From NCBI GenBank assembly GCA_019321725.1, contig CM033124.1:11656001-11720000 (forward strand): a stretch of 64,000 nucleotides of DNA, in the 5' to 3' direction. This document shows positions 11,249 to 21,425 of the stretch, one piece after another. Position 1 is the first letter of the stretch. The number at the start of each line of letters is the position of its first letter. Both the position numbers and the translations under genes were made by a program. Source of the DNA: Paulownia fortunei (Eukaryota; Streptophyta; Magnoliopsida; Lamiales; Paulowniaceae). Below the pieces are notes generated by a model that saw nothing but the letters and a program-made list of their open reading frames with translations, was not told the origin of the DNA and did not search any database.

Positions 11249-12139
11249 TTTAAGTAGGTGTTGCAAAAGTTAATAGAAAGGTTATGTAATATTTATTTTC
11301 TTTTATGAAAATAATAGAAGAATAATTATGATTTTGAATTTTGTAACTTCAAATTGTAACAATCTCCCATAATGTTTAAGACTTCAATATATATACGAAA
11401 AAATATAATAGGACAACTGGATATTGTACAATGGAAGTAGGAGCCTTCCAGACTTGAGCCTATACTTAGTCTTGATGATTTTCATTTGAGGGAATCATAA
11501 TGGACTATGTCCTGAATTAGGACCTTTGGCCAAACTTCAATGCATCACCCACACAGTATCGACATCGGTTTTTTTTTTCAAAGTGGGTTAGCATTGTTAA
11601 TGACAATGCACTATAATCTTGATTCTCATGAGAGTCTTTAGAGTCAGCCTAAACCCATAATTGCGACCTCATGGCAACTCTCATTTGGGTGAAACCTCCA
11701 AGTGTACGTGTGACCTATACCTTGCGCAATTCACACTTTGGTCTCATTAATGGTTAAAGACCAACCTAACATCAAACTTTAAAGCACTATCACCATAGGA
11801 ATGGGAAGAAAATTCTTTTCTCAAAAAGTAGTGCTAAATGAGTCATGCATTATAGATTATTCGTACCTATTGAACGTTCTTCATAGAGTCTCCAATCACA
11901 AAGGTTGGGTTATCCTTGTGGGCTTATGCCCATCCTCCTCGATCATTCAAATACACCCTTATTGAGTAATTTTTTGATCAAATTATTCGCCAAGTTTTTT
12001 TTAGACTTCACAATTAAAGAGATATTTCTCTTCAATAAAGATTTCACACTTTTGTATCTTGCTTGTAAGTATCTACATTTTCTTATTAGAATGTACCTAC
12101 TTCATAAGATTAATCACAACTCGACAATCACAATGTTAA
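11249..12139. other. Probable 3' part of a copia relic, non-coding
   Basis: At 11361-11370 the minus strand reads TGGGAGATTG, like the polypurine tract that precedes the 3' LTR in copia elements, with the RNase H remnant lying upstream of it in element order. Bases 11371-12139 would then be 3' untranslated copia sequence and 11249-11360 part of a truncated LTR. No reading frame is recognisable and the LTR ends cannot be placed. Confidence 0.4.
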
Positions 12140-13205
12140 GAAATGGTTGGTAAAGGTTTAGGTACTAGTAAAAAATCTCTCAACTATTCAGCAGTTGTAC
12201 ATTTTGTATCTAAAGTTATTAACTCAGCTTCTATAGTACTTCTACATATAATAGTTTGTTTCTTAGATCCCCAAGTTATTGTTGTTCCACCCAATATAAA
12301 AATAAATCCACTAATGGACTTAATTTTGGAGCTTTCAGCAATTCCATTAACATCACTATATCCTTTAAATACATTTGGAAAACCATTATAAAGAATAATT
12401 TAGAGTTAATCTAAGATACTTAAGAACTCTTTCTAAAACATTCCAATGATTCTTATTAGGACTATGAGTATATCTATTAGGTCTCTCAATTGCATAAGAA
12501 ATATCAAACTAAGTCCTTTATAATATCAAAATATAATAATCATCCAATAATTTAATAATATTTCAATTGAAATACATGTTCACCCAAGTTTTTATTTACA
12601 TGCACATTTAAATAATGAGGAATAAAAACCGTATTACAATCACAATAATTGAATTTCCTCAAAAACTTTTCAATAGCACCAGATTGGTTTAACAAAATGC
12701 CTTCTTCAATTCTACTAACCTTCATATCCAAGATTATATGAACTTATCCTAAATTTTTTATTTCAAAGTTATTAGACAAATAACCTTTCACTTTTTTAAT
12801 AAAATCCAACTTGGATCCAAAAATTAATATGTCATCCACATACAAACACAATATCACATATTCACCTTTTTTTCTCTTTGATACATACATTTATCACACG
12901 TTCATCCAAGTTTTTGGTTAAAATGCACATTTGGGTCATAAAGAGTGAAAACTTTTTGACAATCATAATAATTGAATTTTTTAAAAAACTTTTCAATATA
13001 AACAGATTGGTTTAATAAAATGCCTTCTTCAGTTTTACTAAACTTCATATCCAAGATTATATGAGCTTCTCCTAAATCTTTTATTTCAAAGTTGTTAGAC
13101 AAATAACCTTTCATTTTTCTAATGAAGTCCTAATTAGACCAAATATAAATATGCCATCCACATACAAACATAATATCACGGCATATTTACCTTTTTGATA
13201 TACAA
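12140..13205 (-). pseudogene. Ty1/copia RT and RNase H relic
   Basis: Broken 3' part of a copia pol gene. On the minus strand the RT palm is present twice: LCLYVDD around 12829-12850 and again with a final Asp-to-Gly change around 13150-13170. Each is followed by a segment of the type KGYLSNNFEIKDLGEAHIIL and QSVYIEKFFKKFNY (open at 13114-12902). The RNase H end lies at 12400-12140, where SKKQTIICRSTIEAEL can be read with later stops. Gag, protease and integrase are absent. The 322-base duplication inside the RT region is described separately. The relic abuts an unrelated FRS relic near 13195, so one has inserted into or recombined with the other. Confidence 0.8.
12579..13205. repeat. Tandem duplication of about 322 bases in copia RT
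   Basis: Unit 1 starts TTCACCCAAGTTTTTA at 12579 and unit 2 TTCATCCAAGTTTTTG at 12901. They stay alignable through CTTTTCAATA..AGATTGGTTTAA and ATCCACATACAAACA to about 12885 and 13205. Both units encode the same RT stretch, so the second copy is a local duplication and not a second element. Scattered substitutions show it is old. Confidence 0.75.
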
Positions 13206-14910
13206 CTTAGGAATTTTCATAATATTTCTAAAGAAAGCACATTGATGCATGTGAGCAAAAAATTCCCCGTGAACTTAATTTTTTTGTAGCTATTTGAAAC
13301 TTTAGCTTGAGATGAATCATATATTATTGTATGTGGATAATGCTTTCCGAAATGGCTAACTTTATAATTAAAAGTTTATCGCGTCTCACCACACAATTAT
13401 GCTATAGAACCAAACGCCATGCACAACTCATGTTGAAATAACTTAAAAACTTCATAGGTATAAATGCCAGTAGGATGCATCAAAATTTGAACTGGAAAGG
13501 ATGTTATAGGTGTACTGTGACTTGTTTCTAGATTTGCTTTCGGTTCTTGATACCGACAGTCATCGATCAGTCTATCAAAGTGGTGAAAAAACTGTAATAA
13601 ATTATAGTTTTAGCTCACATATCTTTAAGAGAACCGCTCATACTTTCACTGCATTGGAAGTTGCCAAATCTGTACAAAATGATTGCCGCACATAAACTAG
13701 TTCCCTTTTTTCTCTTGTTTTGGACAACTTTTCATACCACTCAATAGTTTGAAGTACATATATTTCCAACATTTCTTGCCATGAATTTAGAATCTCTTAT
13801 TCTTCTCATAATCATAGGTACAAGAACTGAAGTCCTTAGAAAAATTCGCAAAGCCTGCAAACACATTGTTTAGATTAGTTGCTGCATTTTGATATATGTG
13901 CCAAATGCACAAGAGATAACATGTTTGGGGCCATTTTAAAGCTTTTGCCATTGTGGCATCTTGAACTATAAGAATGGTTTTAGGTTGTTTTCCGAACTGC
14001 CTCTAGCAAAAGTATCAAACAACCAGTTAAAATACAGATGCAATTCCATTGTACAATAATATTGCACCAAAGATAATAATTTGCTAGTGGTGATAAACAC
14101 CAACGAAAAGGGCTAATGGTTGATTCTTTTTATTTTTTCTATAAATTTATCAAAACAAACTACGTCACCAAAATGGACATAATTGGCCATCATTTATGCA
14201 TCAACCCACATTATATTAGGTATCTATCAATTCATCTTTATCAATGAATTGCATAAAAAAATTGGGATCATCTTACCATCTTTTTTTGCAAGTATTCCGA
14301 TACCGCTCTAGTGTCGCCTATCTTCATTTTCATAATTCTCTTTGAATGCAAATAGTTGTTTTGATCTTCAAAATAATTCCGGCATTTTCATCTCCACCAT
14401 TTGTTTTGCCATTAAAGCGAAACTGACTCTTGGTGCTTCACTTAAGCTATCAACGTCCTTCGCTTTTGAAGCTTGTGAAGTAGTTATAGTTCTATGGGAT
14501 CTCAACAAATGAGTTTTAATTAGGCTCACTAGATCATTACCACTATGATCAGCAATGAAATTATCAACCTTATATTTATCAGTATAGCGACCCTAAATCC
14601 TTATCATTGCACAATAACCTTTTCTTATTTCTGGGTGATGAGACTTCATGCTCACCTCTCTTTTATCTTTTAGTTTGTGCCATTGACATGGGCAACAAAA
14701 TGTCATATTATCCTTAGTTGATATCTCTATGGATATTGTGTTTTCTATTACTAAATTTGCCTCTCTTTGCATATTCATTACAAAATTTATAAACTGCTTT
14801 TTCACAATCAATTTGAAATTTTCTCTTAACAAAGGAGTTGAGTGGCGTTCAATTATGAGCTTTTCTAAATTACAATTGTAAAAAAAAAAAAAATTCTTTA
14901 TCCGCCTCAT
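13195..14910 (-). pseudogene. FAR1/FHY3-related (FRS) transposase-like relic
   Basis: Degenerate member of the FAR1/FRS family, plant proteins derived from Mutator-like transposases. Reading the minus strand and stepping over stops: the basic DNA-binding part lies at about 14910-14590; next come DKYKVDNFIADHSGN and HLLRSHRTITTSQASK (about 14575-14470); then DPNFFMQF and NIMWVDA, and NYVHFGDVVCFD with the first catalytic Asp (about 14180-14160). PLALFVGVYHH and FGAILL follow near 14110-14060, with LLCIWHI near 13900. The SWIM-side end has KVSHFGK near 13350 and FRNIMKIPKLYIKK at about 13240-13195. There are many stops and shifts. It could be a dead host FRS gene or a dead MULE; no terminal repeats were found. 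Confidence 0.72.
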
Positions 14911-15687
14911 GAAGGCAAAATTTCAACTTTCGGTGTGGAGTAATATCAAAACAGATATCTCTATCTATTGTTTGTAGAGTACCAATAGAATCTAAAATCA
15001 ATAAAAACTTATTATAACAAGAAAAAAATTTACAGTGTATGATTATAAATTAAAAAAAAAATAAAAATTTAAACATGCATAAGTAGCTTAAATTGTTTAA
15101 TCTCCTAGTCTTGGTCATAATTTATTGGTTTCCTGTATTAAATATCAATGATTTTGTAACTTCTAACAACTATATATTTATCTTCATTGGTAAAGCTAAC
15201 CTGATTTATGTTTCTCTCACAAAAGAAATAATTCAATCAGAAAAAAAAGTTCTCTAACCATGTATCTAGAAACCAAATTCAGGTTTCAAAAAATTAGTTA
15301 AATTCATAATTATCACTCCAAAGATTTTAAACACTTATTGCTTTAGTAGGTTAATTTAATTGAGAAAGAAAGGAAACTAGAACACAAAATAACAGAAAAA
15401 TGACTCGAATAATATTTTTAGAATCAATTAAAACTACAAGCACCTAAGAATCTCATGCCACTTTCCATGACCAGTACATAGTACTGTAGAAAGGATTATA
15501 GCGTACACAGTGTCATTCAGGCATTTCATCGAACAGTTGATCTGCCAATAAAACCAACTCCACTTGTTGTGTAACAAGTGTTGTTTTTGATTACCAACAA
15601 AAGCAATTAGAAGGAATTACAAGTTCAATAATTTACCATCTGTTGTCTGGAAATGGTCTTTCTACCCAATTTTAGATTCACTAGTTC

Positions 15688-15688
<1 letters not shown>

Positions 15689-15719
<31 letters not shown>
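15689..15719. repeat. Compound (CT)n(CA)n microsatellite
   Basis: A short CT run passes into about ten CA units. Confidence 0.85.
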
Positions 15720-17078
15720 TATCATTATGTACACAAATTGATACTACAAAAAAAAAAAGAAGAAAAAATTAGTATTTTTGAAGAGAACTTACTAAAATCA
15801 ATTTTGGTTCCTAGATCTCAAAAGTCTTCCACACCTTGAGGGAGAGTTTTTGGGCTACCAGAACTGTATGTGGATAATGCCCGGTGGTAGTGGAAAAAAT
15901 TGCCTAGACAGAAATTGTGTAAGAAAAAAAGAAGTATTAATTCTATCGTCCATTTTGTTGCGAAATGGGTTGAACAAACATTAATTTTGTCATTGTGTTT
16001 AATCAAATTAATTAATTTATTAAATTTATTATGTTTCAATTAATATTATAATATTAGTTAGAATAGGAATAACAGTGTATAATGTTGTTCGGATATAAAT
16101 ATATTATTTCCTAAGGTCACATCTAAAAAGAAAATAATTCATTATTATTAAAGAGTTATATAATACAATATCATGATTTATAAAACAAAAATAAAAACTG
16201 TTTTTTTTATTTTGATATCGTTCTTATATTAATCTAATAGAATGGACATGTTTGTAATATTTTCTCAATTTTTATCTATTTTGTTGAATTCTCCTCAATG
16301 TTTACTATTATCAAACAACATTACGCTCTCTTTGGAAAACTCATATCTTTCTCCCGAGTGATATCCACTACGACTTTTGAATATCATTCAATGCACGTGA
16401 ATCTCCCAACTAAATTGAAACTCAGAATTCTTGATAAATGATAAGATGCCTGTTTGATGAAAATTGGTTGCTCTCTTATGCTGGATATGCTCTGAAAACT
16501 CTAGCCATAACTTTTGAAGATTTATGTTTTTAAATACACAAACTTCATAAGATAGATTCCTATTAAACTACATAAAAAGTTTCATAATCTAAGTTAAAGA
16601 TCTTTTCCAAACTCAATTTCTTTCTGTCTTTAACTACAACATGGAATCTAATAAACAAAAAACAAGGGCAAAAGCCACAGCATTCGGAATCCTAATTGTA
16701 GTCGGAAATCTTCCTTGTCAATCTCCTAAAAGTTGTGCAGCTTGTATCCTTCAAATCCGTCGAATATGGAAAGTTCCTTGAGGCTTTAGTCCTCCAACAT
16801 CTCCTAAGAAATCGACCATTCAGTTTATGCAAGTTATGGATCTTCTAATCCTACAAGGCAATCTCCATAAAATATATCTGCATATGATAAGTTTCTTGCA
16901 CTTTGAATTCTATAAGGAAACAAACATAATAAGTTAGATTTACATCAAAGCTCATATTTCAATACGAAAAGTGCAGATTTTGTTTTGACAAATTATGGAC
17001 TTAACAGGAACCGCCCTTCTTCTGGCTTGTAATATGTTATGTTCCCTTTATTGATACGCATCATGTACTGATAATATA

Positions 17079-17079
17079 A

Positions 17080-17121
<42 letters not shown>
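17079..17121. repeat. Compound (TA)n(GT)n microsatellite
   Basis: An alternating TATATA run passes directly into about 17 GT units. It is a simple repeat likely to be length-variable. A similar mixed TA/GT run lies at 18047-18080. Confidence 0.9.
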
Positions 17122-17125
<4 letters not shown>

Positions 17126-18254
17126 ACTCTTGCAACATTATTCTTATAAGTTGGCATGAAACATTCAGTGGGTAAGTATTTTCCATAATTTGCCTATCAA
17201 TATTTACAAAAAATGTATATTTATTTGAATGATGAAAAAGGCCCTCAATAGAAATTGAAAGAATTGTATGTCAAAAGTATAGAGTGATAATTTTGAATTA
17301 GAAAATTGAATCTTATTAACAATAAAAGTAATAACAAAAAGCAAATTTAAAAATAAAGATCTTTTTTAACAATATAAGTGATCATCACAACCCAAATATT
17401 TTAAATCAAGAGCATATTAGAACGTGTATTAAAGAAAATTATTATAACACTGAAAATAGTTCAATGAAATGGTTATTTTTCTAATGAATTTTAAAAATAT
17501 TAAAGCCTAGTGAAAGGAAAAGATTAAGATTACTCAAAAAATTCTAGCCATTGAATTCATATTACAACTTCTGAAACTCGTAAATTCTCTTCTTTTTTAT
17601 ATTTTTGGCGAAGTTCATAATATCTCATCCATAATCACTTGTTGTTGTTGCCGATACATTCGTACTTTATATCTCATCTTTATTTTTTGGACATTTCTTC
17701 TTCCTCGCCGTTGGTGGTCACCAAAATTAGTGTTTTCTCAAAAAAAATAAATTATCAAATGACAACAATGATAATTTTTTGGAAATGCTGTTTTTTGAGC
17801 ATTGTCCAGTGAAGCTATCACTTTTAAATCGTTAAAGCTGTCAAAATCTCATCCTCTAATGAAGGGTTATGTGATCTATCCACAACTAAAAAAATTAACA
17901 AAGAAACTAGCATAAAGAAACCAGTACATGCATAAAAAAAACAAAGAGACAAGTTGAAAACTTTTAAAAGAAAAAGTGAGGAAAACTGTTTACTTATTGA
18001 TAAACATTTATATTAGCCCAAAAAATAAATTTGGTCAGTTTTCAATATATATATATATACATATATATGTGTGCGCGTGTGTATGACACTAATAATATGA
18101 TAAATTACGGCCATTATGACTAAAGGAAGCATTATGTCAGCTCAACAAGCTGTGTTAACAATGAACTCGTCAAATCTTGCACTCTCATTGGCTAACTTGA
18201 ATTTGTTAACGACAAAAATTCATATAACAAATTAATGACATAGCATGGATTGAT

Positions 18255-19845
18255 TATTAAGTTTCGAGGCTAAATAAAGATATTTTAAACTCATATGAAA
18301 TCATATTAGTTTATACATCATACTACATGAGAATACACCTCCAACAACCACCTATAAAATACATTCATTCTCTACTATTTTGAGATACATTATCTTATAT
18401 TAAGACATTCATATTCTCTTTTTTTCTATTACTGACTAAATGTCGGAGGGTATCCCTGGGTTAATTTTGAAACCCCCTAACTATTTATTTATATTGCACA
18501 GAAGACCCTTCCAATTATCGCTTTATGAGAGTGGATCGGGAAGAATTTTGAATATTCGAGGAGGTCGGAGGTGAGCAAAACTTGAGGGAGGAAGACAAAT
18601 TAATCCTATGACGATACAAAATCAAGTCCACACTATTAATGAGGTATTGTAGTCGTTTATGTCTACAGCTGCGCAATCGTCCAGGCAATCTCTATTGAGG
18701 AGCATCATCAACTCCCAACACCTCATCTCCTAACTGAGAAGAAGAAGCTATAGTCTCCCCATCCGACTCACTAGATTAAATGACTCCAAACTCTCTTCAC
18801 CCACAACTATCTCATTAGGACACTTCAAAAAATTGCCACAATGATGAAAAATTATCTTGGGACTCAAAAAATCAATAGAACAAACTGGAGGTCATAAACT
18901 TAGACTTGTTAAGCCAATGGCTCGAGCCTAAGCGAGAGGACCATGTCTAGCTCGTCTTGGACAGGTTGAGCCACGGGCTAGACCTAACATAGCAACATCA
19001 CCCCTGTGAGAGACGATACTGCAATGACCTAAAGACGCACAGGTTAGGCTAGTACTGAGCTGCCTTGACGTCAGACCATGCAACCACAAAGATTTGATCT
19101 GGCGGCGGCAAGTGGCCACTCCCTACCTCACCATCAACATTGTCGATCACATTCATCCCATCGTCAATGCTCAGACTATTATCTATGGTCATATCTCTAC
19201 GCAAACCCTAAGGACAAATCCAAGAAGGGGAGAAAAACACACAATCTATGAGGAAAGATAAACAATTAAAAAACAAGAGAGAATAAATTGCCTTGAGAGT
19301 CCATGCCTTTTAAATAAATACTCCACCAAAGGCAAAAAGTCTTGAAGCCCTTGCCCCTACTATTTTTATAATATTCATAAAAAGTTAGTATAGCCCAAGC
19401 AACAAATATATCTATTAACCCCCAAGAGACTCACTAGAGAGTGGGGCTGATACAACCCAAAGAATAAGTTCACGAGGCCTAAAAAGAAATAATTAAAGAC
19501 CCAATAAAGATATCTTACGCCCACATGCTCGTGAAGTCATATTGATCTACACATCATACCTCATATGAATATACATTCTTACAATCGCCTATAAATATCC
19601 TTATTTTTCGCTATTTTGAGGTATGACATTTTTTATTAGGGTATTTATATTTTCTCGTGTTGTTACTGATTTGAGCATCAGAATGGTAACCCCAAACTAA
19701 CCTGAAGGACCTCTAACTGATTGTTCGTGTTGTAAACATATACAAGACTCTTTCAGCTATTATTTCCTGAGAGAACGGTCCACAAGAAGAAAAATGTTGA
19801 AACTTAGAGAAGGTTCAAGATAAGACCACATGCTATTGATGAGTT
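18255..19845 (+). mobile_element. Diverged LTR pair, TRIM/LARD-like remnant
   Basis: Two direct repeats of about 370-390 bases (18255-18645 and 19470-19845) enclose about 0.8 kb. They share in order: a stretch with ATCATA..CATATGA or CATGAGA, a TATA-like CCTATAAAATA/CCTATAAATA (18351 and 19589), CTATTTTGAGRTA, TTACTGA followed by ATGTCGGAGGG/GCATCAGAATGG, and an end with CCACA..TATTRATGAG. The TCGGAGGG-type block after the TATA box is usual in gypsy LTRs. The interior lacks pol domains, which fits a small non-autonomous element. The repeats are strongly diverged and neither a primer site nor a target duplication is evident. Confidence 0.5.
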
Positions 19846-20143
19846 AAATTGACTAAATTATTAGTTTAGTTAGATAGTATCATCATAAAAATAATAGCTA
19901 GAGTATAAATCAAAATTGATAAAAAAATAAAAATTAACGCAATAAATTAGTCAAAAGATCATAAAGTTATGTCCATGGACAACTGTATATTCCATTTATG
20001 GATTTTCTTGGGTCTGGACTACATATTATAACATGGGCTGAAGTTTCTTAGGCTATAAGCCCATACTCCCATATGTTTTAAAAAAGAATGCTATGAGCCG
20101 AAAGGCAGACATATCGGATAGTCAACAAAGAAGGATAATAGAA

Positions 20144-20188
20144 TAGAGGTCTACGAAAAGACGAGTATTATGTGGAAGATGTTAACAG
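20144..20188 (+). promoter_or_regulatory. Conserved upstream box of sHSP1 promoter
   Basis: This stretch (AGAGGTCTACGAAAAG, then GAGTATTATGTGGAAGATGTT) matches, in gene orientation, the blocks upstream of sHSP4 (56101-56146), sHSP5 (59462-59510), sHSP3 (32326-32370) and, in part, sHSP2 (27452-27482). The core reads GTATTATCTAGAAGATGTT in sHSP4. The GAAGA part may be a single heat shock unit; otherwise the role is unknown. Confidence 0.55.
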
Positions 20189-20208
20189 TAGCAGAAAGCG
20201 TTTCTCTT

Positions 20209-20254
20209 AGAATTAACATGAAAGTGCCAGAATCGTCTGCTCGACCATATAAAT
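20209..20254 (+). promoter_or_regulatory. sHSP1 heat shock element and TATA box
   Basis: GAA at 20210-20212, a changed middle unit AAC (20215-20217), GAA at 20220-20222 and a further GAA at 20230-20232 keep the spacing of the sHSP2 element, where the middle unit is a perfect TTC. TATAAAT follows at 20248-20254, about 25 bases after the three-unit element. The changed middle unit predicts weaker binding of heat shock factor here. Confidence 0.7.
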
Positions 20255-20359
20255 TAGCCTGCTCATCCAACCTAATTCCATATGAAAGATCTCAACGAAT
20301 CCTTACAGAGAAAGCTTACGAACAAAATCTTAATCAACCAAACAAAACCATCCAGCAAA

Positions 20360-20839
20360 ATGTCTCTGATTCCAAGCTTCTTTGGAAACAACCAGAGCAA
20401 CGTCTTCCATCCATTTTCTTTGGATATTTGGGATCCCTTTGAGGGCTTTCCTTTCTCCACAACAGTCGCCAATCTCCCGTCCTCCTCCCGAGAAACCACC
20501 GCTGTCGCTAACGCTCGCATCGATTGGAAAGAGACGCCGGAGGCCCATGTCTTCAAGGTGGATGTTCCGGGATTGAAGAAAGAGGAAGTTAAGGTGGAGG
20601 TTGAGGACGGTACAATTCTACAAATCAGCGGCGAGAGAAGCAAGGAGCAGGAGGAGAAGAACGACAAGTGGCACCGCGTGGAGAGGAGCAGCGGCAAGTT
20701 CCTTCGCCGCTTCAGGCTGCCGGAGAATGCGAAGTTGGATCAGGTGAAAGCAGGCATGGAGAATGGGGTGCTGACGGTGACGGTGCCAAAGGAGGAAGTG
20801 AAGAAGCCTGAGGTCAAGGCCATTGACATCTCTGGTTAA
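20360..20839 (+). CDS. sHSP1, class I cytosolic small heat shock protein
   Basis: ATP-independent chaperone of the alpha-crystallin/Hsp20 family that forms cytosolic oligomers and holds heat-unfolded proteins for later refolding by Hsp70/Hsp101. The intact intronless frame gives 159 residues, the normal class I size of 17-18 kDa. The N-terminal arm starts [10 protein letters not shown] and includes [17 protein letters not shown]. The alpha-crystallin domain runs from about residue 52 ([12 protein letters not shown]) to 143, with [19 protein letters not shown] and the signature [10 protein letters not shown]. The C-terminal tail ends AIDISG with the I-x-I motif at 155-157. An in-frame upstream ATG at 20282 would add 26 residues; 20360 is chosen because MSLIP is the conserved family start and the TATA box at 20248 puts 20282 at about the transcription start. 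His replaces the Asp of the other copies in FDPFS. Confidence 0.96.
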   Translation: MSLIPSFFGNNQSNVFHPFSLDIWDPFEGFPFSTTVANLPSSSRETTAVANARIDWKETPEAHVFKVDVPGLKKEEVKVEVEDGTILQISGERSKEQEEKNDKWHRVERSSGKFLRRFRLPENAKLDQVKAGMENGVLTVTVPKEEVKKPEVKAIDISG

Positions 20840-20995
20840 GTTCGAATTTTCCTGCGGCAGTTTTGGTGTTTTTAAGATTAATAATTATCATGAATAATGT
20901 TGTTGGTTTAATGTTAATAATGGTTGTTGCGTATTTAATTTGTAAAGATGTTAATTTATGCAACGGTAATTAGAAAAGTGGGTTTTGAAGTGTTA

Positions 20996-21001
20996 AATAA
21001 A
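20996..21001 (+). promoter_or_regulatory. Candidate polyadenylation signal of sHSP1
   Basis: AATAAA lies about 157 bases after the sHSP1 stop, in a T-rich 3' region. It is a plausible but unproven plant near-upstream element. Confidence 0.45.
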
Positions 21002-21041
21002 GAAACAGAGCATATCTTTCTCCTCATAATGGAACAGTATA

Positions 21042-21425
21042 TAGAACCCGTTAGGTTTTACTTTGAATTTTATTTTCATATTTTTTATTGAAAATATTTT
21101 TATTAAATTTCATATAAAATAAAATTATATATATTTTTATGTTAATTATATAAATTTAGAAATAAAAATATATATAGTTTATTATTGTTCGTATTTTAAT
21201 CAAAAGAATTTTTCATTTCACCAAACAGAGTATATAGAGTCCATTAGGTTTTACTTAGAATTTTATTTTCATATTTTTGCTTGAAAAGACTTTTATTAAA
21301 TTTTATATAAAATAAAATTATATATATTTTTATTTTGATTATATATAAATTTAAAAATAAAAATGTATCTAGTTTGTTATTGTTTGATCGGTATTTTAAT
21401 CAAAAGAACTTTTCAAATTAAAATA
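21042..21425. repeat. Tandem duplication of about 183-195 bases behind sHSP1
   Basis: The block beginning ACAGTATATAGAACCCGTTAGG (split here for reading: ACAGTATATAG, AACCCGTTAGG) at about 21043 recurs at about 21227 as ACAGAGTATATAG, AGTCCATTAGG. Both continue through TTTTACTT.GAATTTTATTTTC, ATAAAATAAAATTATATATA and GTATTTTAATCAAAAGAA. No coding content; both copies are AT-rich. Confidence 0.75.

Larger units (their letters stand above)
14911..18254. other. AT-rich intergenic DNA with microsatellites
   Basis: No gene, RNA or complete element is recognised. Simple repeats are present at 15689-15719 (CT then CA), 17079-17121 (TA then GT) and 18047-18080 (TA with GT/GC). The minus-strand frame at 15818-16039 has no recognisable content. 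Confidence 0.6.

Noticed and set aside
18928..19119. 63-codon minus-strand Arg/Ser/Leu-rich frame
   Set aside because: It lies inside the putative TRIM/LARD interior and shows no similarity to gag or any other family.
20282..20359. In-frame N-terminal extension of sHSP1 by 26 residues
   Set aside because: The extension is absent from the paralogues, and the ATG is at about the transcription start predicted from the TATA box at 20248. MSLIP at 20360 is the family start.
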